NCBI RefSeq assembly: GCF_026151205.1
Contig: NC_087073.1
Location: 3,617,001 to 3,681,000, forward strand
Source of the DNA: Bolinopsis microptera
Lineage: Eukaryota > Ctenophora > Tentaculata > Lobata > Bolinopsidae
Length of the DNA stretch: 64,000 bases
Direction of reading: 5' to 3'
In this document: positions 1-9,928 of the stretch, one piece after another
Layout of the letters: every line of letters begins with the position of its first letter
Position numbering within the stretch: position 1 is the first letter of the stretch
Translations under genes and position numbers: made by a program
Notes under the pieces: generated by a model
The model's input: the letters and a program-made list of their open reading frames with translations, nothing else
What the model was told of the DNA's origin: nothing
The model's database searches: none

Positions 1-678
1 ATTCTCATATTGCACGAAATTCTTAAATCTCATGAAATCTATGGGTTTCTGAGATTAGCTCTGGGAGGGAATTAAAACCTTCTGTAAAATAGAAAATAAA
101 ACTAACCAGGTCGTCTGGGACACTCGGACTCTGCATCGTATAGAGTATCGAACCAGGCCGTTCCGATAGTGATATCACTGTAACCACTTAGGTATTTGTC
201 ACGATACATACACCGTCCCCAGTAACCTGAAGTTTTCAAGTTGTAGTACATTAAGTTTGTTATCATCTTTATTTTTGGTCATACATTCGGATGCCTATGG
301 CACTGTCGTGGCACTCTCTTGAACAGACTGAGGGGAACTGTTCTTCTTCAGACCAGGTGATCAATATCTTATGGTACAAAAATCAAAATGAATTGTATGG
401 GTTGAATATTACCTGCATTAGCAAGGTGGAGAGCGAGACTCAAAGCTACGAAAAGTAACATAATGTAAGGGATCGAAAATAAAATTAGAAATTAATAAAT
501 GCACTTTCTGTCAGTGTCCTATTTAACCGTGGTGTCTGCACATGCTGCTGCTGTGCTGTTTGAGAAAATGTCTGTTTATCAACATTGCATCAGTCTTGTA
601 TTAATGAAAGGATAATGATTATGATTGACCGAATTCAGAATTTTCGGCACGATCGTTTACCGCACTCACACTCATGAT
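1..678. repeat. Left arm of large inverted duplication
   Basis: This stretch is the reverse complement of about 1046-1643, with scattered substitutions and small indels. Matching blocks include 413-461 with 1257-1305 (a first exon), 107-226 with 1505-1546 (a second exon) and 652-678 with 1046-1073. The left arm still matches at base 1, so it probably continues beyond the window. The roughly 370-bp spacer (about 679-1045) is not duplicated as an inverted copy and holds a fragment of a foldback repeat. Confidence 0.85.
23..461 (-). CDS. Small secreted protein, three-exon model
   Basis: I do not recognise the family. Exon 1 (461-413) encodes a signal-peptide-like start (MLLFVALSLALHLANA) and ends in a CAG/GTAATA donor, phase 1. 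Exon 2 (226-107) follows a TTTTCAAG-type acceptor and encodes GYWGRCMYRDKYLSGYSDIT and on to a second cysteine (ECPRRPG); its donor is GTTAGT, phase 1. Exon 3 (81-23) follows TTTTACAG and reaches a TAA after 19 codons. All phases agree, giving about 75 residues with two cysteines in the mature part. The gene is divergent from its duplicate at 1257. Exon 3 is the least certain, and further exons could lie left of the window. Confidence 0.45.
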
Positions 679-704
679 ATGTAGGGAAATTATTTGACTA
701 ACTA

Positions 705-815
705 GAGTGTGCAACCTGGACTCTAGTTCGACACGTACCGAAGTTCGACAGGGGTGATTTAATTTCTGGCGAACTTAAGTTGTCAAACTAGAGTGCGTGT
801 CGAACTAGAGCACGT
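705..815. repeat. Foldback-repeat fragment in the spacer of the inverted duplication
   Basis: About 46 bp from 713 onward (CAACCTGGACTCTAGTTCGA and following) match, in inverse orientation, the right arm and flank of the hairpin at 22784-22883. The motif GTCGAACTAGAG recurs at about 788-799. This makes it a second member of the same foldback family, with different internal sequence. Confidence 0.7.
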
Positions 816-1045
816 GAATCTAAATTAAACGCTATAAAAACACTTATATTATCAATTCTCTTTTATTGCGCCATTGATACTCATTAACATAGGCATTGGC
901 ATAACATATTACACAATATATCGTCCACATTACTGACACAGTAGCTGGCTAATGTTCCGTTGAACCGTTCGAAATTAATTGAATGAAAATTACTCGGTTT
1001 TCTAACTTCGTCATGATTCTTTCGAGCTTACTCCTTTGTCACATT

Positions 1046-1643
1046 TCATGAGTGTGAGTGCGGTAAATTAACGTTATGAAAATTCGGTCAATCATCATCA
1101 TTATTATAGTCATTATTATACTCTCGTTAATTCAAAGCTCATTATAATGGTGATAAACAGACAGTTTCTCAAACCGTGCTTCCAGTTCTTAGGAAACCGA
1201 CAGAAATAAAAAGGTAAATCAATTAATTTCTAATTCTATTTTCGATCCATTACATTATGTTACTTTTCGTAACTTTGAGTCTCGCTCTCCACCTTGCTGG
1301 TGCAGGTAATATTCAACCATTACAATCCATTTTGTACCATAAGATATTGATCACCTGGTCTGAGGAAGAACAGCTCCCCTCAGTCTCAATAATTTCAAGA
1401 GAGTACCGCGACAGTGTCCAGTGTCATCGGGATCCGGATGTATGATCAAAAATAAAGATGATAACAAACTTAATGTAAAAACTAAAACAACTTGAAAACT
1501 TCAGGTTACTGGGGACGGTGTATGTATCATGACAGATACCTTAGTGGTTAGTTTTCTTTTCTATTTTACAAAAGGTTTTAATTCCCTCTATTCTTATAAA
1601 CCCATAGATTTCATGAGATTCAAGGAATTTGTGTTATATCAGA
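1046..1643. repeat. Right arm of large inverted duplication
   Basis: Reverse-complement partner of 1-678. It is shorter because it lacks 78 bp corresponding to 103-180 of the left arm. The missing piece is bounded in the left arm by two copies of TGGTTA (read on the minus strand), which suggests deletion between short direct repeats. Confidence 0.85.
1257..1600 (+). pseudogene. Divergent duplicate of the small secreted-protein gene, exon 2 shortened
   Basis: Exon 1 (1257-1305) is nearly identical to the minus-strand copy and keeps the signal-peptide sequence and the GTAATA donor. Exon 2 (1505-1546) keeps its acceptor and the GYWGRCMYHDRYLSG start, but 78 bp (26 codons, in frame) are missing compared with the left copy. 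The deletion joins the donor GTTAGT directly to the remaining exon. The acceptor of exon 3, ACAG in the left copy, reads ACAA here (about 1567-1570). The copy may be dying, or may make a shorter product if another acceptor is used. Confidence 0.45.
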
Positions 1644-2349
1644 CAATGCTCCCAGATTGCAGAGGGATAACGAACAAACTACAAGCCATACTCCGGAAAG
1701 TACACTCTACGAAAGGGGTCCAAGCTGATCATTATATCCATTTTAAGCGATTACATTACATTAAGCATTTTTTACTATCATGATTTTAAATTTTCAAGAA
1801 AACCAGTCCCGAGCATGAGGAACTGACTTTGCTTTTTAAAGCCCGTTAAATTAATAACAGCGAGGCTGTGAGTTATAAGTCGTCCTGATTCTTATGTTAC
1901 CCCCACGGATGAGGGCATTTGGCGTAAGGATTTACTAGGTGCTAAATTTGCACCAAGTGGTTATATTTTTCGATCGAATTTTATAATTACTACAAATTAA
2001 TCGACTGTCATATCGATCTTCCCATGACTAGCCGTTTAAAATCTGTTCCTAGAACCCAATCTACTCAACAAAGATTCTGTATTTTTAAAGACTTCTTAAT
2101 TATACTGAATCGAGGATTATACTTAGAATTACTCTGCGATAATAATATTGGTATTGTACTTAACTTATTTTGCTTCTTGTTGCTTAGTCTGTCAGGTAAT
2201 TGGCTGATATGTTATAAACCAATTAAATCCGATCTGTTTTTGAGTGGGTGTTAATCAGATTTGAGAGGGCTACCGGACAACTGAACCAAATTTGGACTTT
2301 TTCTAGACAGGGTAGCTTGGGAAAATAATCTTAAACCCAATCAGTCTAC
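1644..2349. other. No gene recognised
   Basis: AT-rich sequence between the inverted duplication and the RTE element. Short open stretches are present, for example 2024-2254, but none has splice context or a recognisable domain. Confidence 0.5.
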
Positions 2350-5001
2350 CTTAAATCATGTCGAGCTACCCCGACATGATTTAAAATTACTGCTCGGTGA
2401 TCTTAATGCTAAGGTCACATCGGACTGCAGTTCTATGTCAGGTGTCATTGGTGGACACTCGCTTCACAGCTCATCAAATGACAATGGTACCCGATTGTTG
2501 GACTTTTGCATCGCCCACCAACTTACCATCGGTGGCACTATGTTTCAGCAAAAGGATATACATAAAGGTACGTGGAGATCACCTAATGGTCGTACTGTAA
2601 ACCAAATAGACCACATCTGTATCAGTAAGAAGTTTGGAGGCTCTTTGCTTAATGTAAAAGTTTGTTGGGGGGCTGACATTGGGTCTGATCACTATTTGGT
2701 AAGAGCACGACTAAGAATGAAGCTTATGTCAGTGAAAAAGAAGCAAGAACGTAAGCTCGAGATTCCTGCTATTGAGCACTTGCGTGATCATTCACTTATT
2801 TCCGAATACAACATTGTTCTGAGAAACAAATTTGACTGTTTGGAACCTGAGGCTGACCTGGAATCAATGTGGGACAACTTCAAAACAACTGTCACACAAG
2901 TGTCCATGGAAGTCCTTGGGCAAAGGCCTCGAAAAAAGAAGGACAGGCACCAATCTCAGAAGACAAAAGAATTATTGAAGAACCGTAAGAAATTTAAGCG
3001 TAAAGACCCTAATTCGAACGCTAACAGGTCAGAGTATTCTAGATTGAATAAGCTCTTTAAAAAAAGTAGCAAGGTGGACGATAACAACTGGGCACTTAGA
3101 ATGGCCGATGACTTAGAAGAAGCTGCGAGAAAAGGCCAGCAACGTGAGGTATGGCAGAAGATCAATGTCATATCTGGAAAGAAGAAGAAGCAGTCAACTG
3201 CAGTTAGAGACGTATCTGGCCAGTTGATTGCCGACCCACATGCCCAAAAAGAAAGGTGGAAAGAGCACTTTTCTAGGCTATTGAACCCTCCCCCACAAGA
3301 GGCCAATATTTCTGACCTAGGCAACATCCCTCCGCAACCCAGTTTTGACGACCTTTCCGATTCGGATGAGGCTCCTACAAGAAACGAGATTGTTGATGCC
3401 CTTAAAAAACTCAAGAATCACAAAAGTCCAGGAGTGGATGGTATCACCAACGAGCAACTTAAGTATGGACAGGATGGGCTGGTTGATCAACTAGTTGTGT
3501 TGTTCAAGAAAGTGTGGGAAGATGAGAAGATTCCTGAGGATTGGTCCAAAGGTGTTATTATCATCGTTGGAAAGAAGGATGACACCTCTCATTGCGCTAA
3601 CAACAGAGGCATAACATTAAGATCCACAGCCTCGAAGCTCCTTCAGATGATACTCCTGCGGAGACTTAGCATTGGCATGGAAAAATTCCTCCGGGAGAAT
3701 CAAAGTGGTTTTAGACAGAATCGCTCATGTATTGACCAGGTTTATTCACTCCGCTGTATTATACACCAATGTATTGAGTATAATATCCCTCTGTATATTA
3801 ATTTTGTTGATTTCAAAGCAGCTTTTGATTCGATTGACAGGCAGTTCATTTGAAGAAGTATGCAGCACTACGGCCTACCTGACAAGTACATTAGAATCAT
3901 GAGGGCGTTCTTTACTCACACAGTTAGTGCTGTTAGGGTCAATGGAGAGGTAACAGGTTGGTTTGATGTCAACTCGGGAACTGGGCAAGGTGATATACAG
4001 GGACCACCAGTCTTCAACTTTTGTTTGAATTTTTCAGCATACCTTATGGAACTAAACAAGGTCATTAGTAAGGGGGCTTTATTACAGCTGCCAGCCCCCG
4101 GGGTAGAAGAGAAAAATCTCTTGGACACTGATTACGCTGATGACATGGCCATGTTAGATAACTCAAAAGAAGGGCTGCAGGAAACCACTGACCTTCTCTG
4201 CAAATACAGTGCCTATGCGGGTTTGAAGATTAATGCTGGCAAAACACAGAGCATGGTTGTCAGTAAAAGTGCTTCGCAGAGGCCGTATTCTAAAGACGAC
4301 ACTATGGACATCAGTGTGGAAGGTCTCCCAATACAGCAGGTCAGCAGTTTCACTTACTTGGGTGCTATCATCAGTGGGAATGGAACAATTGACAAAGAAT
4401 TATCAGCTCGAATTCAAAAAGCCTCTGGGGCATTCTATCAGCTTAGCAGTATATGGTACAGTCGCAACATCAAGACACCAACTAAAATCAGGATATACAA
4501 AGCAGCTGTCCTCACTATACTGCTATATGGAAGTGAGGTATGGAATACCACTCAGACGCAGATGAAAAGATTCGAGGTGTTCCATCATAGATGTCTGAGA
4601 AGAATCCTGAAAATCAAATGGTTTTATCACGTATCTAATGCTGACGTACTTAAGCGGGCTAACATCGCCCCTGTTGATACTTTCGTACGAGCAGCTAGGC
4701 TCCGATGGTTTGGCCATGTGGTGAGGATGCCAGAAGAAAGAATACCCAAATATCTTCTGCACTGGATCCCAAAGCATGGTAAAAGATCAAGAGGCAGACC
4801 TCGGAAAAACTGGTTGTCATGCGTCCGGGAGGAGGCAGCAATCTTCACAGGTGTCGATAACATCACAATAGAAGATGCAGAACAACAAGCTACAGACAGG
4901 GTTCACTGGAGAGGTCTAATATACCGGAGAAAGGAGTTACTATGTGGTGCAGGCCACTCCAACGACTAGGAGGAGACCTATTCAAGTACAAGTAAGTAAG
5001 T
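2350..5001 (+). mobile_element. 5'-truncated RTE-type LINE retrotransposon
   Basis: The element retains the C-terminal half of an APE-type endonuclease, a full reverse transcriptase and the RTE C-terminal tail. The 5' end is cut inside the endonuclease domain, just before the conserved GDLNAKV motif (about 2393-2416), as expected for target-primed reverse transcription that stopped early. The 3' UTR after the stop at 4969 is very short and ends in an AAGT-type simple repeat (AAGTACAAGTAAGTAAGTA, about 4986-5001), which is characteristic of RTE elements. The coding sequence has one in-frame stop but no other obvious damage, so the insertion is probably fairly young. Confidence 0.9.
2351..4969 (+). 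pseudogene. RTE-type endonuclease/reverse transcriptase, one internal stop
   Basis: One reading frame runs from the truncated endonuclease to the end. The endonuclease part shows GDLNAKV, NDNGTRLLDFC, NQIDHICISKKF and GSDHYLV. The reverse transcriptase shows KSPGVDGITNEQLK, NNRGITLRSTASKLL, QSGFRQNRSC and VDFKAAFDSIDR, then GTGQGDIQGPPVF and the catalytic YADD at 4133-4144. The tail includes RLRWFGHVVRMPEERIPK and GKRSRGRPRKNW, as in RTE proteins. A TGA at 3851-3853 interrupts the frame between FDSIDRQFI and MQHYGLPDKYI; the frame is the same on both sides, so it is a nonsense change rather than a frameshift. There is no start codon because of the 5' truncation. Confidence 0.9.
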
Positions 5002-5022
5002 ACTACCTAATTAACTTTGAAA

Positions 5023-6507
5023 CGACAACTGAACCCAATCGTCAGTTAGAAATAACTAACAGATAAACAGGTTTCCAAATACCGCTCTAGTTTAGCTGCT
5101 GCCTGGTTTCTAGTTATAATATTCAACAAAAATATATACGTATTCTCCGTCTTGTCAGAAAGTAGAGCGTACACCAAAGGGATGCACTTCTTATCGATGA
5201 CAGCGTGGATGGAGTAACTCTGTCAGAATATCCTAGGGCAGACATAGAACGCTCCATCGACAATCCAGTTAGGGTTGTCTCCGAGGATTTTGAGGTTCCG
5301 AGGAGTAGAGAATCATTCTGGATCCATCGTCAGTCACGCCGTCAAAGAGGACAAGGTTCTCCTATCTCAGTGAAGTCTGGCAGGTGGTAGGACGAAGTCT
5401 GTTGAGATAGGTCGCGAGATCTGATCTAACAAGCTTATGTGTTCACGAAGCGTGCCAAAAAGGATACGATCCACTGCTCCTCAAGCATCGAGATCCGACC
5501 CAAGACTCGAGATCTGAACCATGGCAGGTCCTCCCAAAGCATTAGAATACACGAGATCTGAGCCAAGTAATCTGAGCAAAGTAACCTGAACCACTTTATT
5601 GGCTAGTGCCCGAAGTGGTCTTACCAACGAGGAGGATACTTTGACTTATTCTACCTTAGGGGTCGTTCACATATTACGTAATCATTTTCTGGAACATTTT
5701 TACCTCCCCCCTCCGTAATCAGTTTTACACATATAATAGCTATTGTGTCAATTGGGTTCAGTTGTCGGTCACCGGCCCGACCCGCCATACGTCCTTTACT
5801 GGACAAGTAAGCAGTGAGCTACTAGTTCACTAATGGTATTGGGACAGCTGCAATGACACGGTTTACTTGTCTTTGTGAGTAGTGAGCTACTAGTTCACTA
5901 ATGATATTTTGACAGCTTGGTAATATTGACCCCAGGCAAAGACCTGCAACATATTCGCCCCATTCACCCGGCCTCATAACATGGCCAAGTCAACTGGGGA
6001 TCTAACCCTTTTTAAGTGAGTGGGCTTACCTCAACTAATGGTATTGTAGTAGCGAATATCCTAGGTTGAAAAGTGATCTGTATGCAGGATTAGAGAAGCA
6101 ATGGTCATAATATGCCCTTATGGTCTTGGTGGCTCAACAGTTGTTGTTATTTTATAGCTTGCGGCTGGCGGCAGGAACCATTTTATTACAAATTTAAAAA
6201 CAAAATCCAGCAAATTTTCAGGCCAAACATCATATCTCATATCTCTCACAGGGCTCCAATGCTCTAAATTACAGTGGTCATTATCTATTCTATAGTGATA
6301 CTGATAATGACCGAAGTCTCCTGCGAAGAAGGAGAACCTGAAAATCCGTTTGTTGGGTTCAGTTGTCGTATTTTCGATTTCGGTGCAGTTGTGATATGAC
6401 CTGGGTTCAGTTGTCGTTTTGGGATTTAAGCTGATTGGTCACCCAATTAAGCTAATTGGGTGCCTGTTAACTGCGTGGGAACTAGATTTAATTGGGTTCA
6501 GTTGTCG
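5023..6507. repeat. Dispersed 16-mer TTGGGTTCAGTTGTCG in both orientations
   Basis: Copies lie at 5752-5767, 6353-6368, 6402-6416 (first base differs) and 6492-6507 on the plus strand, and at 5023-5038 on the minus strand. The 5752 and 6492 copies share a longer block running on into GGTCACC. A related sequence with mismatches is at about 2274-2290. The arrangement resembles terminal sequences of a repeat family, but I could not define an element boundary or target duplication. Confidence 0.6.
5656..5745 (+). repeat. Partial copy of GGGGTCGTTCACAT element
   Basis: TTAGGGGTCGTTCACATATT at about 5655 matches the end of the small inverted-repeat element at 63339-63505. Only one end is visible here. 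Confidence 0.5.
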
Positions 6508-6862
6508 GTCACCCTTTGAGAGTGGTTTGTTGATGAGGTATCCGTCGAATCTATAGCTCTTCAGCCAATAACATAACGTTAAAATAATCCGCTTCAAATT
6601 TGCGTACTTTTTGCTTAAACACATTGTGTTCGTTTTACTAATGTGAATCTGAACACCTATAATTAATGGACAATGCTACTAGCTTAGTCAGACCTATGTC
6701 TGGTGAGTTATATAAATTAAAAATGTTAGCCGATATAAATGTTAATATTTTCATCACTTTCCTTTTCTATTATAGTTATACTAAATTACAAATTAAGTTG
6801 AGTTACAAATTAGGATGATTTAGAAGATGTAACTACTAACTGCGAGTGTTAACATATATAAG

Positions 6863-7570
6863 ATGATGTTGATCTTCACAGCTGTCTGTTTCTTGAGCTC
6901 TGTGCAGGCTAGCGCTAACGGTGAGTGAAAATTCAATAGGAATAAAATTTATTTCCATTTTCCTATTAATGCAGAAAAATGTACAGGCACATCTCTAAGA
7001 GATGCAGAAACAAATGTCATCTATTTTACGTGTTATTGATTTATGATTAATATGGACGATATTTTCAGAAACATTTTGGCAACATTTGGGCTGCTGGAAA
7101 GATGACCAAACTCGCGCAATCAAACGGCTGGAACCGGTTAATTTCATCGACGACCCTGTAAAAAATTGTCATGATTATGCAGCTGGCAAAGGGTACACAG
7201 TGTTTGGAGTCCAGGTACAGAAAGCGTGTTTCACTACTTCTGATGCCAGAGATACGTATAAGAAGTATGGGAAAGCTACCAACTGTAAGAACGGAGGTGG
7301 CGGAGGGTGGGCGTTAGATATGTACTGTATAATAGACAGACGGCTTAAACAGTGTTTGTACCGTCAACCTGTGCCAGGTATTATCATCTTCCTCCTTTAT
7401 TTCCTTTATTTGTTTCAGGAACTACCACCCCCATACACCCCCCCCCACCACCAGTACCACCCCCATACACCTACCCCCGGCCCCCACCCACCATGCCACA
7501 CCCATACCCGGACCCCTCCCCTCTCCTGGCGGTATTGTACCACTATGAGAGTCGACTGTCGAGACCTTAA
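6863..7570 (+). CDS. Secreted WSC-like domain protein with proline-rich tail
   Basis: Three exons: 6863-6920, 7069-7377 and 7419-7570, all joined in phase 1, 172 residues in total. Exon 1 is a signal peptide (MMLIFTAVCFLSSVQASA). Exon 2 encodes one cysteine-rich module with the pattern GCWKDD (27-32), NFIDDP, NCHDYAAGKGYTVFGVQ, KACFTTSDARDTYKKYG, a GGGGGWALD stretch and YCII. This fits the WSC-like fold common in secreted invertebrate proteins; the family is probable but the ligand is unknown (carbohydrate in some WSC proteins). Exon 3 encodes a proline-rich, tyrosine-containing tail (residues 123-172) ending at TAA. The second intron is only 41 bp. Reading straight through that intron would also stay open for a while, so retention could give an alternative end. 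Confidence 0.75.
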
Positions 7571-7583
7571 CTCAAATATTATC

Positions 7584-9926
7584 TACCTTATCATACCTTA
7601 TTTGAACGGACATTAATTGAACGCTGGAAGCCCTAGCGTTCATTTTAATGTCCGTTCAATTGATGTCCATCCGTTTAACTTTAAGGTCCGTGGCCGTCCA
7701 AATTAAAGTCCGTTGAATTTTTTTTTCAAAAATTATTCCACTGCGAACGTATTTTCCAGGATATGACAACTTTTTAATATCAGTTTATTTCAATTTTTAT
7801 CAATTATCAGTATCATCGGACTAAACTGTATCATTTGGATCTATGAAAAACAAGTTATTATAAAATTTGAATATTTCAACGGCCAGGTAAACGCTCAAAA
7901 ATTTTTACAAAAATATTATTCTTTAAATAAATTCATTTTTTGATGACAAAAGTTTTGCTGCCATTCACATATTTGTAACTGCTTAACTTTTTTTGATAAA
8001 TGAGGTTAACCGATTCTTACAAAATTAGGGTTACAACGTTGAGGTTACTAAAATTGAGGTTAAGATGTTATTTTACTCCAAGATTTTTTGTTATTTCGGT
8101 CAGCAAATGTTAACTCTGAATTCTAGGTTCATAATTGTCAGTAAAAACGCTATCTAAACGTTTATAAATGAGGTTAACCTCTTAATTTAGGTATAGCGAA
8201 AATAGATTAGACGATAGAGTTGTTATTTTTATCGTAAGATTACGACATACAAATTTCTAAATAGATGTAGTGCTGATTCACTTAATTTTATCTCGAGAAA
8301 GTGTTGAAAATGAGGTTAACCATCACACTTGGTACTTTAAGAATTATTTACATATGATTCTTACTTTTGTTATGTACCACAATATCACAGTGAGGTATCT
8401 ATTTGTATTACAATGCCTCAAATATTATCACGTGACAAAGGTGATTTGGAATGACCATGTTTAAGTAGAAGAGTTCACCCGTAAATGGCTCAAAAATGAG
8501 GTTAACCTCTCATTTGTTGAATATCGGGCCAGTCAATCACATGTTGACCTCAAAAACTTTATCGTTACACTGGGCAAATGTTTTATTACATGTATAGCAA
8601 TGTATTGATAAACCAATCCCAGTGTAATATGGTCTATAGCGAGGTTAACAATCTATTTTTACTACTATTACAAGATATCATGATAGTTAACCTCATTTTT
8701 AGACAAATTTTGGTTTATGATGTTGATTTTCCCAATATAAAGTATCTCAATGAAGATCTTTACACCTTAAAGCAAAAATTGTATGGAGACACTACTAAAT
8801 ACGGAAAATAATGCACAATTTGAGATTTTGGCAGTGAAATGAAAACACCAAAACTCGTTTTACTCGAAACGGTTTTTTTCATACCAAAATCCTTAACTTG
8901 AGAAGACTGGCCACACCCAGAAGCTGAAACTTGGCACAGGTGTTCTTTGGGGTGTTAGGCAAAAACGTTATGTTTTAGAATTTTGATTTTTGCCATTGTT
9001 CTTGAAATATGAGGTTAACTTTAACCCAAATTCGATTTTATTTATTTTTTACAGTTTCAGTTAAAGGTTTACATGTAATTACAGGTAAACCTCAATATTT
9101 GGCGCGCGATATCTCAAAAACGCAAGGTCAGATTTCGGTCCGGATTTTTTCTTCTTGTTCGTCTCCAGCAGCTCTGATCAAATATGTGAAATCTGGAAAA
9201 ACGAATTTTACCCCCCCCCCCCCCCCCCCCTCTGGCCTTAACATTCAGCTAACGATCCTGAGTGGTCTATGCAGCCCCCCCACAGTCTACTCAGCCGAAT
9301 ACTCGAGAAATCGGGTGTGAGGGTTAAATGAGGAGCTGCACATTGCAGCAAAGTCTCGGGCGAAGAAAGTATGGTACACACTACCTTAACCGTCACTAGC
9401 CAAAACAAATCCTTCGGCTTCCTGTAATTGGCTGGTTGCACTTGTGTAACAATGTGGCTGTTGGAATACTCCGAAGTAAAATAAGTGTCTTGATAAAAAA
9501 TATCATATTATGGCACTTCTGCACTTTCTTGATCTACGGTTCCTCGTTCATTTCTTCGGAGTTACTATTAATTTACTTCCACATCTTCTAGATCTCTTAC
9601 AACTGGTTATTTATCCAACTCGTAATTATACCGGGTAATGAACGATATCAACTGCTCTACCAAACATACTAGAATGCCTGAAGTACAACTTGAGTTTTAT
9701 CTCTAGCCCCCCAATGGCAATGGCCAATTGGCATAGGCTATAACCTTCGGTGGTTCATGTCAACGACGATACCTTCTAGCTTCTACCATACTATACCAAC
9801 CATCAAAGGGAAAGAATAAATTCGGATTTTTAATGGTTTTGAAATCCTTAATCGAGCGTTCATTTTAATGTCCGTTCAACATTATGTCCGTTCACATAAT
9901 GTTCGTTCAAAGAAGGTCCGATAAGG
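7584..9926. mobile_element. 2.3 kb non-autonomous DNA element with inverted termini and TA flanks
   Basis: The left end (CCTTATCATACCTTATTTGA and on) and the inverted right end (CCTTATCGGACCTTCTTTGA and on) match at 26 of the first 30 positions, and both continue into GAACGGACATTA-type units and TGAACGCT. Both ends are flanked by TA (7582-7583 and 9927-9928), a possible target duplication as for Tc1/mariner-like or other TA-specific elements. No transposase is visible. The left end holds an extra inverted copy of the terminal units, forming a hairpin at about 7601-7661. The interior carries the GAGGTTAAC motifs and a poly-C tract (9211-9230). Superfamily is undetermined. Confidence 0.65.
8001..9092. 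repeat. Irregular array of GAGGTTAAC / GAGGTTAACCTC motifs
   Basis: The 9-mer GAGGTTAAC or a one-base variant occurs about ten times in 1.1 kb and in both orientations: near 8002, 8041, 8055, 8170, 8312, 8498, 8641, 8685, 9011 and 9083. Copies at 8170-8181 and 8498-8509 are the full 12-bp palindrome GAGGTTAACCTC. Spacing is irregular, so this is not a tandem repeat. It lies wholly inside the 7584-9926 element. Confidence 0.75.
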
Positions 9927-9928
9927 TA

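Larger units (their letters stand above)
5002..6862. other. Repeat-rich intergenic region
   Basis: I see no gene. The region holds several copies of the 16-mer TTGGGTTCAGTTGTCG, a 23-bp direct repeat at 5813-5835 and 5881-5903 (GTGAGCTACTAGTTCACTAA core), and half of a small inverted-repeat element at about 5656. An open stretch at 5205-5390 shows no recognisable domain. Confidence 0.6.

Noticed and set aside
1880-1980. Protein-like stretch reading YVTPTDEGIWRKDLLGAKFAPSGY
   Set aside because: Short, with no homology I can name and no frame continuity or splice context.
2956-3414. 152-residue minus-strand frame
   Set aside because: It is antisense to the RTE reverse transcriptase, which has clear family motifs.
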